The translations under genes were made by a program, and so were the position numbers. The notes beneath the pieces were generated by a model. It was not told the DNA's origin. It did not search any database and saw only the letters and a list, made by a program, of their open reading frames with translations. From Gp7-AA10 sp035636095 (GTDB lineage: Bacteria; Acidobacteriota; Thermoanaerobaculia; Gp7-AA8), in NCBI GenBank assembly GCA_035636095.1, contig DASPZU010000048.1, positions 1 through 51,073 on the forward strand: DNA of 51,073 nt, written 5' to 3'. Shown here piece after piece: positions 6,571-13,772 of this stretch (position 1 is the stretch's first letter; every line of letters begins with the position of its first letter).

Positions 6571-7781
6571 ATCGCGTCGGGCGGCTGCTGCACATCGCAG
6601 TCAAAGAGTCGCGGCTGGTGGTGGGGTTGATGTCGGGAACATCGGTCGACGGCATCGATGCCGCCCTGGTCCAGATCGCGGGACACGGTGAGAATTCGCG
6701 CGTCGAGCTGCTGGCGTTCGGCAGCTACCCTTTCCCAAGCGAGTTGCGCACGAAGATTTTCCGGCTGTTCAATCCCGCCGAAGCGCGCGTGGATGCGATT
6801 TGTCAGCTCGATTTCCTCCTGGGCGAAGTCTTCGCTGCCGCTGTGCAGCGGCTGCTGGCCGACAACGGCTACTCGGCCGCCGACATCGATCTGGTCTCCA
6901 GCGCCGGCCAAACAATCTGGCACGATCCGCATCCGGTGATCGAGCAATGCGACGTCGCCTGGCTCGGACATCCGATCCGCACGCGGTCGACGTTCGCGAT
7001 CGGCCAATCCGCGGTCATCGCCGAACGCACCGGAATCATGACCGTGGGCGATCTCCGCGTTCGCGACGTCGCCGCGGGCGGTCACGGCGCGCCGCTGATC
7101 GCTTATGCCGACTGGGTCTTGTTGCGCGATGAAAAACTAGGGCGCTGCGTGCAGAATATCGGCGGCATCGGCAATGTCACGTATCTGCCGCCGGGCGCGC
7201 GGCAGGAAGATGTCATCGCCTTCGACACTGGCCCGGGCAACATGGTCATCGACGCGTTGGCGGAGATCGCGACCAGCGGCGCGCTGAAATATGACAAGGA
7301 CGGCGCCCTGGCAGCTAAAGGCCATGTCGATCCGCGGCTCCTCGAAGTTTGGATGGACGATCCGTATTTTCGAAAACTGCCGCCCAAGACCACCGGTCGC
7401 GAATTGTTCGGCATTCAATTCGCGCGTCGCGTCATGACGGAAGCGCACAATGTGGCCATCGAAGATCTGATTGCAACCGCGACGGCATTGACCGCCGAGA
7501 GCATCGCCCAGGCCTATCGCGACTTCATCCTGCCGCGCGGTCCGATCGATCAGGTGATCATCGGCGGCGGCGGATCGCAGAACCCGACTCTGATGAAAAT
7601 GATCGCCGAGCGTTTGCACTCCTGTCCGGTTCTGTCTCACGAGGATCTGTCGATCAACGGAAAAGCGAAGGAGGCCATCGCGCTCGCCATCATCGCCAAC
7701 GACGCCATCGCCGGCCTCAACACCAACATTCCCGGAGCCACCGGCGGCCGCCCAACGGTCCTCGGTAAGATCAGCGTATGA
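6567..7781 (+). CDS. anmK: Anhydro-N-acetylmuramic acid kinase
   Basis: 404 residues. ASKHA-kinase motifs are clear: GLMSGTSVDGIDAAL (phosphate 1 loop), SAGQTIWHDP, QNIGGIGNVTYLPP, FDTGPGNMVIDAL and a C-terminal IIGGGGSQNP. It hydrolyses the anhydro ring of anhMurNAc and phosphorylates it to MurNAc-6-phosphate, the substrate of MurQ. The GTG start overlaps the murQ stop (GTGA), and the stop overlaps the nagA start (ATGA), so translation is coupled through the operon. Confidence 0.93.
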   Translation: MNRVGRLLHIAVKESRLVVGLMSGTSVDGIDAALVQIAGHGENSRVELLAFGSYPFPSELRTKIFRLFNPAEARVDAICQLDFLLGEVFAAAVQRLLADNGYSAADIDLVSSAGQTIWHDPHPVIEQCDVAWLGHPIRTRSTFAIGQSAVIAERTGIMTVGDLRVRDVAAGGHGAPLIAYADWVLLRDEKLGRCVQNIGGIGNVTYLPPGARQEDVIAFDTGPGNMVIDALAEIATSGALKYDKDGALAAKGHVDPRLLEVWMDDPYFRKLPPKTTGRELFGIQFARRVMTEAHNVAIEDLIATATALTAESIAQAYRDFILPRGPIDQVIIGGGGSQNPTLMKMIAERLHSCPVLSHEDLSINGKAKEAIALAIIANDAIAGLNTNIPGATGGRPTVLGKISV

Positions 7782-8914
7782 CGACGCAGCGTCTGTGGGG
7801 GCGGGCCTTCGTCGGCGGATCGATCCGCGAGCGCACGCTCATCACGATCGAGGATGGTCAAATCGGCGAGATCCGCGAATTCGCTCAGGCGCCGGCTGAC
7901 GCCACGCGCATCGCGGACCTGATCGTTCCGGGGCTCATCGACATTCACGTTCACGGCGGCGACGGCGCCGACTTCATGGATGGCGCAGACGAAGCCGTCG
8001 GTCGGGTTTCGTCATTCCACGCCCGCAACGGTACGACCACCATGGCCGCCACCACACTTTCCGGATCGCGCGGCGATCTCCGCAGTGCCGTCATGAGCAT
8101 CACCCGCGCGTCGAGGTCAGCGCGGCAGTCGGCCGAGATCTGCGCCATCCATCTGGAGGGGCCATACATCAGCGCCAAGCGAGCCGGTGCGCAGAGCGTG
8201 GAGTCGATCCGTCCCGCCGACATCCAGGAAATCGGCGCGCTCATCAACGAAGCGTCGCATCTGCGATTCATCATCACCGTTGCGCCCGAGATCGAAGGCG
8301 TCCGCGCGTTGATCGAGCATTTCCGCAAACAGATCGTCTTCTCGATCGGCCACACCTCGGCGGATTACAGCGAAGCGGTGGCAGCGCTCGACTGGGGTGC
8401 GTCGCATTTCACGCATCTGTTCAACGCCATGACGGGCATGCACCATCGCGAGCCGGGCGTGGTCGGCGCAGCGCTGGTTTCGGCCGCCGCCACTGCAGAG
8501 TTGATCGCCGACGGGATCCATGTTCATCCGGCCGTGATGCGCATCGCGACACTCGCGATGCCGAATCGGATCGCGCTGGTCACCGACGCCGTGCGCGCCG
8601 CCGGGATGCCTCAGGGCAAGTACAAACTCTACGATCACGAATTCACGGTGACCGAGAGCGGCGGCGCACGCCTCGGCGATGGAACCCTCGCCGGCAGCAC
8701 TCTGACGATGCAGCGCGCCGTGCAGAACATGGTGGAGCTGGCGGGGCTGCCCATCGAGCTCGTTCTCCCGCTGGCGACCGAGGTTCCGGCGCGAATTCTG
8801 GGAATTGGGGATCGGAAGGGTCGCATCGCCGCCGGCTACGACGCCGATCTGGTCGTCCTCACCTCGAAGTTCGAGGTGTCGCGCGTGTTTGTTCGCGGGA
8901 GAGAACTACGATGA
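7778..8914 (+). CDS. nagA: N-acetylglucosamine-6-phosphate deacetylase
   Basis: 378 residues, amidohydrolase fold. Metal and catalytic residues are visible: H57-x-H59 (IDIHVHGGDG), E127 (HLEGPY), H192 (IGHTSAD), H213 (FTHLFNAM) and D270 (LVTDAV). The C-terminal PARILGIGDRKGRIAAGYDADLVVL closes the small beta domain. It deacetylates GlcNAc-6-phosphate to glucosamine-6-phosphate for NagB. It is coupled to anmK by an ATGA overlap and separated from nagB by an oligomer-built hairpin. Confidence 0.93.
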   Translation: MTTQRLWGRAFVGGSIRERTLITIEDGQIGEIREFAQAPADATRIADLIVPGLIDIHVHGGDGADFMDGADEAVGRVSSFHARNGTTTMAATTLSGSRGDLRSAVMSITRASRSARQSAEICAIHLEGPYISAKRAGAQSVESIRPADIQEIGALINEASHLRFIITVAPEIEGVRALIEHFRKQIVFSIGHTSADYSEAVAALDWGASHFTHLFNAMTGMHHREPGVVGAALVSAAATAELIADGIHVHPAVMRIATLAMPNRIALVTDAVRAAGMPQGKYKLYDHEFTVTESGGARLGDGTLAGSTLTMQRAVQNMVELAGLPIELVLPLATEVPARILGIGDRKGRIAAGYDADLVVLTSKFEVSRVFVRGRELR

Positions 8915-8918
8915 GGGG

Positions 8919-8995
8919 AAGGCAGAAGGCAGCAGGCAGCAGACAGAAGTGCACTGGACCCTCCTTCTGCCTTCTGCTTTCTGCCTTCTGCCTTT
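8919..8995. repeat. Inverted repeat built of GGCAGAAGGCAG units between nagA and nagB
   Basis: The left arm (8919-8949) is near-tandem AAGGCAG; the right arm (8964-8995) is its complement CTTCTGCCTT with the same periodicity; the spacer is about 14 bp. It fills the whole gap between nagA and nagB and ends five bases before the nagB ATG, leaving no usual ribosome-binding sequence. In the mRNA it would be a long stem in mid-operon. Confidence 0.85.
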
Positions 8996-8999
8996 CACC

Positions 9000-9743
9000 A
9001 TGAACTGGGAAACCTTCCAACACTACGACGCTCTCTCCGAAGGTGCGGCGCGAATCTTTCTCGACGCGATCCGCGCCGATCCCAAAGTCGCTCTTGGACT
9101 ACCGACCGGAAACACGCCGCTCGGAATGTATGCCCGCATCGTGGCTGACTGCTCGCGCGAGTATCGATGCTTTCGCGATGTCGTGGTGTTCAATCTCGAT
9201 GAGTACGTCGGTATCCCTCGCGATCATCCGGGCAGCTATTTCACGTTCATGCAGCGCCATCTCTTTGGGCACGTCGACATCGAGGCCGCCAACACGCACA
9301 TCCCGAACGGCATGGCGCCCGACCTGAAAGTCGAATGCGCGCGATACGAGCGTTCGATCGCGTCCGCCGGCGGACTCGCCATCACATTTCTGGGGCTCGG
9401 ATCGAACGGCCACATCGCCTTCAACGAGCCCGGCACGCCGTTCGACTCACGCACGCACGTCGTTAACTTGAGCGAATCGACGCGCAGAGCGAATGCCGCA
9501 TTTTTTGTCGATCAGCCCGTTCCGACGCACGCAATCACGATGGGAATCGCGACCATTCTCGATTCGCGCCAGATCGTCCTGATGGCCAGTGGAGCAAAGA
9601 AGCGCGATGCCATCACGCGACTGCGGTCTGGCACCCAGGGGCGCGATTTCCCAGCCTCGGCACTGTGGACGCATCCCAACGTGCACGTGCTGGTCGACGA
9701 AGCGGCATGGTCGATGGGGATGGCGCCGCGCCAGGACAAATGA
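9000..9743 (+). CDS. nagB: Glucosamine-6-phosphate deaminase
   Basis: 247 residues. NagB motifs: LGLPTGNTPLGMY (phosphate binding), FNLDEYVG with D67, and LGLGSNGHIAFNEPG with H138, then SRTH. Asn136 takes the place of E. coli Asp141, as in Bacillus-type NagB. It converts glucosamine-6-phosphate to fructose-6-phosphate and ammonia and closes the recycling route. The frame stays open far upstream into nagA; I chose the ATG at 9000 because family similarity begins there and the repeat lies upstream. No Shine-Dalgarno sequence is visible. Confidence 0.92.
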   Translation: MNWETFQHYDALSEGAARIFLDAIRADPKVALGLPTGNTPLGMYARIVADCSREYRCFRDVVVFNLDEYVGIPRDHPGSYFTFMQRHLFGHVDIEAANTHIPNGMAPDLKVECARYERSIASAGGLAITFLGLGSNGHIAFNEPGTPFDSRTHVVNLSESTRRANAAFFVDQPVPTHAITMGIATILDSRQIVLMASGAKKRDAITRLRSGTQGRDFPASALWTHPNVHVLVDEAAWSMGMAPRQDK

Positions 9744-9761
9744 AGTTCGAAGTTCGAACTT
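9743..9761. repeat. Short oligomer-built palindrome after nagB
   Basis: AAGTTCG occurs twice in tandem and the second copy continues into the perfect palindrome AAGTTCGAACTT. It begins on the last base of the nagB stop. It looks like a minimal member of the oligomer-hairpin class. The rest of the gap to 9904 shows nothing further that I can name. Confidence 0.5.
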
Positions 9762-9904
9762 AGCTGCAAGACGTACCGCCAAAAGAGGCGCGCGCGAGTG
9801 TTGGTCCAGGCAATCCGAAGGGTGTCCTAGCTATTGCCGAGGCCACTTTTGGCACAGGGGGAATCGATCAGCTAGCATACTTGGGCGGTTCGCGGTTGTA
9901 GACC

Positions 9905-10768
9905 ATGGTCACACTTCCGGCCGAAGGTCGCTGGTCGATTCGCTCGCTTTCCGATGATGATGCCGGGCCGGCTCTCGCCTTTCTGCGGCGCGACCCGCTG
10001 GTCAACGTCTATCTGATCTCGCGACTCCTCGAGGAGCGATTTGTCTCCGCGACCCAGACCGTCGAAGTCCGCTACAACCGCGATGTGGTGCTGGTCGCGT
10101 CGCTCGCCACGAACATCGTGATGGCCTGCGATCCGGCCGCGCCGCACGAAATCACGGACGCCGCCATCGCCGTCGTCGCAGAACGCGTGTTGACGCGCAT
10201 GCTGCCGGTACGAGCGATCATCTCGCCGGCGCCGCTGGTCGACGCGCTGTGGAGACGCCTGCAATCACAGCTCGACCCGCCGACGGTGGTGCGCATGAGT
10301 CAACCGGTCTACGCCATTGCAGGGCGCCTCGATTTTCCTGATCTGAAAGACGTCCGATACAGCACCACACGCGACCTCGATCTTCTCGTTCCCGCCTGCG
10401 CCGCGATGCATACCGAGGAGGTCGGAATCGATCCGCTGGAGCGGGATGCGCCCGGGTATCGCGAACGCATCCGTGAGCTGATCGAGAAAAAGCGCTCGCT
10501 GATCCGCATCGCCGATAAGGCCATCGTCGCCAAATGCGAGTTCTCCGCGGTCACGCCGGAGGCCGTGCAGCTCATGGGCGTGTGGACGGATCCTCGCTAT
10601 CGTCGTCGTGGGATCAGCAGGGCGCTCATGCGCGAGGTGTGCGGCCATCTTGCGCGAAAAGGCCGCAGCGTCACGCTGTTCGTCAATGACTTCAACCGCC
10701 CAGCCATTGCGCTGTACGAATCTCTTGGATTCAAGCGAATCGGGGTGAATCGGGCTTTGATCTGGTGA
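9905..10768 (+). CDS. Two-domain GNAT acetyltransferase
   Basis: 287 residues. Residues about 10-135 form a degenerate first domain (LAFLRRDPLVNVYLIS, as in the DUF4081-type N-terminal halves of mycobacterial GNATs). Residues about 155-287 form the catalytic GNAT domain with VQLMGVWTDPRYRRRGISRALMREV, where R-x-x-G-x-S binds acetyl-CoA, and the C-terminal FNRPAIALYESLGFKRIG. The substrate is unknown. It stands alone between nagB and the cold-shock gene. Confidence 0.8.
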   Translation: MVTLPAEGRWSIRSLSDDDAGPALAFLRRDPLVNVYLISRLLEERFVSATQTVEVRYNRDVVLVASLATNIVMACDPAAPHEITDAAIAVVAERVLTRMLPVRAIISPAPLVDALWRRLQSQLDPPTVVRMSQPVYAIAGRLDFPDLKDVRYSTTRDLDLLVPACAAMHTEEVGIDPLERDAPGYRERIRELIEKKRSLIRIADKAIVAKCEFSAVTPEAVQLMGVWTDPRYRRRGISRALMREVCGHLARKGRSVTLFVNDFNRPAIALYESLGFKRIGVNRALIW

Positions 10769-10795
10769 CGGCCCGAACATTGCAGCGATTCAGGG

Positions 10796-10816
10796 GACCC
10801 ACCCGAGCCGTGGGTC
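10796..10816 (+). promoter_or_regulatory. Hairpin directly before the ribosome site of the cold-shock gene
   Basis: GACCCAC (10796-10802) pairs perfectly with GTGGGTC (10810-10816) over a 7-base loop. The next bases are the strong Shine-Dalgarno GGAGGA at 10817-10822, four bases before the ATG. Cold-shock mRNAs are often controlled by leader structure; a stem stacked on the ribosome site could act in that way. Confidence 0.4.
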
Positions 10817-10826
10817 GGAGGAGACA

Positions 10827-11057
10827 ATGCCTGAAGTCGGCACTGTGAAGTGGTTCAACAACGATAAGGGTTATGGATTCATCAAGCGCGAGAGCGGCGA
10901 GGACGTCTTCGTCCATCACAGCGCCATCCAAGCCGCCGGATACCGGACCTTGAACGAAGGCGAGAAGGTCGAGTTCGACGTCAAGCAGGGACCCAAAGGT
11001 TTACAGGCAGAGAACGTCCGCCGCGTGGAAGGCGGCGAGCAGCAGCGAGCCTCTTAG
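10827..11057 (+). CDS. Cold-shock domain protein (CspA family)
   Basis: 76 residues, the usual size plus a short tail. Begins GTVKWFNNDKGYGFI with RNP1 KGYGFI, and has RNP2 in DVFVHHSAI, so it is a single-stranded nucleic-acid-binding five-stranded barrel acting as an RNA chaperone. The last ten residues (EGGEQQRAS) lie beyond the barrel. Strong GGAGGA ribosome site. Confidence 0.95.
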   Translation: MPEVGTVKWFNNDKGYGFIKRESGEDVFVHHSAIQAAGYRTLNEGEKVEFDVKQGPKGLQAENVRRVEGGEQQRAS

Positions 11058-11061
11058 GGCG

Positions 11062-11235
11062 TCACTCGGCGCTGGGGCCGTAGCGCATCATCGCGCAGAC
11101 ACCCAGCGTCGCTCCCACGGCCAGAGCCGGCAGCGCGGAAGCCTGGCCTTTCAGGACGAACAGCGCGGCGGCAACTCCGCCGGCCAGCACGATGAGAGCC
11201 CGCAGCGCGAAGTTCTGGAAATCGAAACTCTTCAT
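11062..11235 (-). CDS. Small membrane protein with two predicted transmembrane helices
   Basis: 57 residues from the ATG at 11235: a short N-terminal amphipathic segment (MKSFDFQNFALRA), a helix LIVLAGGVAAALFVL, a KGQ turn, and a second helix LPALAVGATLGVCAMM. I do not recognise a family. The frame is open to an ATG at 11271. It is convergent with the cold-shock gene and divergent from the AraC gene. Composition and length fit a real small membrane protein but there is no independent support. Confidence 0.45.
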   Translation of the reverse strand: MKSFDFQNFALRALIVLAGGVAAALFVLKGQASALPALAVGATLGVCAMMRYGPSAE

Positions 11236-11301
11236 TTTGTCGGCTGACGCTTGGACGGCGTCTGCCCGCATTGTAACAGAGCGCCAGAGTATGATCGGCG
11301 C

Positions 11302-12132
11302 ATGCGGCCGAGCGGTGAAGAACAGCCCATTCGGCTTCCGGCCGGCGCTTATTTCGGCCGCACCGCGTCGACTTTTTCAGCGCCCACCTTTCAGCTCAGC
11401 GAGTCGCAGTACGAGGATCGGCAGCACCTTCCGCTGCACTCGCACGAGAACGCCCATTTCTGTTTTGTGGTGCATGGCACGTACACTGAGCAGATCGACG
11501 GTCACCGCGTGGAACGGCGTTCCCGCGACCTGATGTTCTATCCGGCCGGCCAGCCGCACGCCGAGCGCCACCACGACCTCAATCGGCATTTTCTGATCGA
11601 GCTGACTCCAAAGATCGTCGCGATCGGGGCGAGCGCCTGCATCCCGCTCGATTCTGTGCGCGACCTCCGCAGCGCGGCGACACGGGTCATGGCCGGGCGT
11701 CTGTATCGCGAGTCTTCATATCCCGATGCGATATCGGGGCTGGCGGCCGAGGCACTCCTTCTGGAGCTGCTGGCGCTCTCGGGACGCGACGTCAAAATTC
11801 GCCGCGCCGGAGGTGCAGCGTGGTTGCGTCGCGTCGAGGAAGTCCTTCGAGAACGATTTGCGGAACCGATCGGCTTGGGCGAGGCCGCCGCCGTCGCGGG
11901 CGTGCATCCCGTGCATCTCGCCCGCGTCTTTCGGCGCGAGTACGGATGCTCGATCGGCGAGTTCGTGCGGAGAGTCCGAATCGACGCCGCTCGCGAGGAG
12001 CTGGTTGGGGGGGAGGCATCGATCGCCGAGATCGCGAGTCGTGTCGGCTTCGCCGACCAAAGCCACCTCCACCGCACATTCAAGCGCGCCACCGGGATGA
12101 CGCCCGACCAGTTCCGGCGCAGCAGACGTTAA
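11302..12132 (+). CDS. AraC family transcriptional regulator
   Basis: 276 residues from the ATG at 11302. Residues about 30-110 form a cupin-like sensor (LPLHSHENAHFCFVVHGTY, then FYPAGQPHAERH). The two helix-turn-helix motifs are near 185-210 (GLGEAAAVAGVHPVHLARVFRREYG) and 232-262 (IAEIASRVGFADQSHLHRTFKRATGMTP). The effector is unknown. The serine hydrolase gene starts 58 bases after its stop on the same strand and is its most likely target or partner. Confidence 0.85.
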   Translation: MRPSGEEQPIRLPAGAYFGRTASTFSAPTFQLSESQYEDRQHLPLHSHENAHFCFVVHGTYTEQIDGHRVERRSRDLMFYPAGQPHAERHHDLNRHFLIELTPKIVAIGASACIPLDSVRDLRSAATRVMAGRLYRESSYPDAISGLAAEALLLELLALSGRDVKIRRAGGAAWLRRVEEVLRERFAEPIGLGEAAAVAGVHPVHLARVFRREYGCSIGEFVRRVRIDAAREELVGGEASIAEIASRVGFADQSHLHRTFKRATGMTPDQFRRSRR

Positions 12133-12190
12133 CGCCATTCAGGTTGCAGAGGTGCAATACGACTTGCTTCGTAGAACGCATTCTGCGTGT

Positions 12191-13567
12191 ATGCGCACCC
12201 CGATGATTCTTCTGGTTTGCGCGGCAGCGGTCGTCGCAAATGCATCTTCGCCGCCCGCCGAACGTATCGACACGCGCGTCGTCGAATACGTCGACGCCGG
12301 GCTGTTCAGCGGGGTGGTCCTGGTCTCGAAGGGCGACACGATCGTGTATCAGAAAGCGTTCGGCTATGCGGAGCGGGCATTCAAAGTTCCGAACACGATG
12401 GAGACGAAATTTCACATCGCATCGGTTTCCAAGCCCATCACCGCCGCGGCGATCCTGCTGCTCGCGGATCGCGGAAAGCTGTCGCTCGACGATCCGGTCT
12501 CGAAGTTCGTCCCCGATTTTCCGAACGGCGGTCGCATCGCTGTCGAGGAATTGCTGACGCACTATTCCGGCCTCGCTGACGCGAGTAGCCAGCCCGATTA
12601 CAACGACTGGTCGCGATTTCCGCAGACGCCGTCATCGCTGGTCGAGAAACTCGCCAAGCTGCCGCCGCGGTCGGAGCCGGGAACGAAGTACGCCTACAGC
12701 AACTCGAACTATCACCTGCTGGCGCTGATCGTCGAGAAGGCCTCCGGGAAAAACTACGGCGATTTTCTCGACGCGAATCTTTTCGGTCCGCTCGCGATGA
12801 CGCGTACCGCCCATCACGCCGATGACAGAACGATCATCGATCGCCTGGCTGCCGGCTACATGCCCAAAGACGCCGACGCATTCGAGAAAGCGCCGTACCT
12901 CGATTGGACGTCCAAGACCGGAAACGGATCGCTCTACACCACCGCCGGAGATCTCCTCAAATTTCACCGTGCCCTGCAGCACGGCAATCTTCTCAAGCCC
13001 GAGACGGTCGCCGCATCGTACGGATTCGGCAGGAAAGAGCGGCAGGTTGGGATGTTCTGGTTTCGGCGCGAACGCGACGGGCATCGTTCGGTCTACGTCG
13101 GCGGCAGCAGTCCGGGATTCAAAGCGCACATCGAGCGCTTCATCGACGACGATGTCGCCGTGATCGTCCTCAGTAACCTCTACCTCGCTTCCGCGACGCC
13201 GATCGCGTCGGACATCTCTGCAATTCTGTGGCAAGCAGCGCCAAAATTGCCGCCTGTGCCGAAGGCGGTGGCTCGATCGCGCGACGATCTCGCGCGCGTC
13301 GCCGGCAGCTATCAGTTCGGTCCGGACTTTTATCAGCGCAACGTCATGGCGCGGATCGAGCCACGCGAAAATTTTCTGATGATGGTGTATCCGACCTTCT
13401 CGGCTCCGCTCACGCCCATCGCCAACGATCAGTACTTCGACCGTTTCTACTGGTCATTCGTTCGATTTGAGGATGGAAAGCTGAGCTACCGCAACGGCGA
13501 CGACGAATTCGTCGCGCCGCGCATCAACGCAGATTCAAATCGGTCGGGAACTGGCGCCATTCGGTGA
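12191..13567 (+). CDS. Secreted serine hydrolase of the class C beta-lactamase / PBP4 type
   Basis: 458 residues. A signal peptide (MRTPMILLVCAAAVVANASS) precedes a beta-lactamase-fold domain with S78-x-x-K81 (ASVSKP), Y169-S-N171 and VGGSSPG in place of the KTG triad. A C-terminal domain of about 110 residues follows, as is common in esterase or peptidase relatives. The usual roles are cell-wall or D-amino-acid peptide hydrolysis; resistance cannot be inferred. It lies next to an AraC regulator. I chose the ATG that begins the signal peptide. The 3' end overlaps the convergent small gene by 44 bases. Confidence 0.85.
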   Translation: MRTPMILLVCAAAVVANASSPPAERIDTRVVEYVDAGLFSGVVLVSKGDTIVYQKAFGYAERAFKVPNTMETKFHIASVSKPITAAAILLLADRGKLSLDDPVSKFVPDFPNGGRIAVEELLTHYSGLADASSQPDYNDWSRFPQTPSSLVEKLAKLPPRSEPGTKYAYSNSNYHLLALIVEKASGKNYGDFLDANLFGPLAMTRTAHHADDRTIIDRLAAGYMPKDADAFEKAPYLDWTSKTGNGSLYTTAGDLLKFHRALQHGNLLKPETVAASYGFGRKERQVGMFWFRRERDGHRSVYVGGSSPGFKAHIERFIDDDVAVIVLSNLYLASATPIASDISAILWQAAPKLPPVPKAVARSRDDLARVAGSYQFGPDFYQRNVMARIEPRENFLMMVYPTFSAPLTPIANDQYFDRFYWSFVRFEDGKLSYRNGDDEFVAPRINADSNRSGTGAIR

Positions 13568-13769
13568 AATCCCAATCGGTGTGATTGCGCGCTTTCTCGT
13601 CGGTGATGCTCCGCGAATTCCATGCCGTATTGAGATGGTGATAGGCGTACGTGATCGCGATTTCGAACTCTTCGCTGTCGAGTTCCTTACCCGATTCGAT
13701 CTGCGCAATCACCTTCTGCAACTCGCCTGACGCTTCCTTCAAGTGGAATCCGACCCACGGCTTATTCAT
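13524..13769 (-). CDS. Small soluble protein of unknown function
   Basis: 81 residues, begins MNKPWVGFHLKEASGEL and contains ITYAYHHLNTAWNSRS near the centre. The even charge distribution and amphipathic helices suggest a compact helical protein. I do not know its function. It starts three bases upstream of the argS stop codon, so it may be the last gene of the gpmI-argS transcript, and it overlaps the serine hydrolase tail-to-tail. Confidence 0.6.
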   Translation of the reverse strand: MNKPWVGFHLKEASGELQKVIAQIESGKELDSEEFEIAITYAYHHLNTAWNSRSITDEKARNHTDWDFTEWRQFPTDLNLR

Positions 13770-13772
13770 GAC

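Noticed and set aside
8805..9000. Longer nagB start within nagA
   Set aside because: The frame is open, but it would read through the repeat and the nagA end; family similarity begins at the ATG at 9000.
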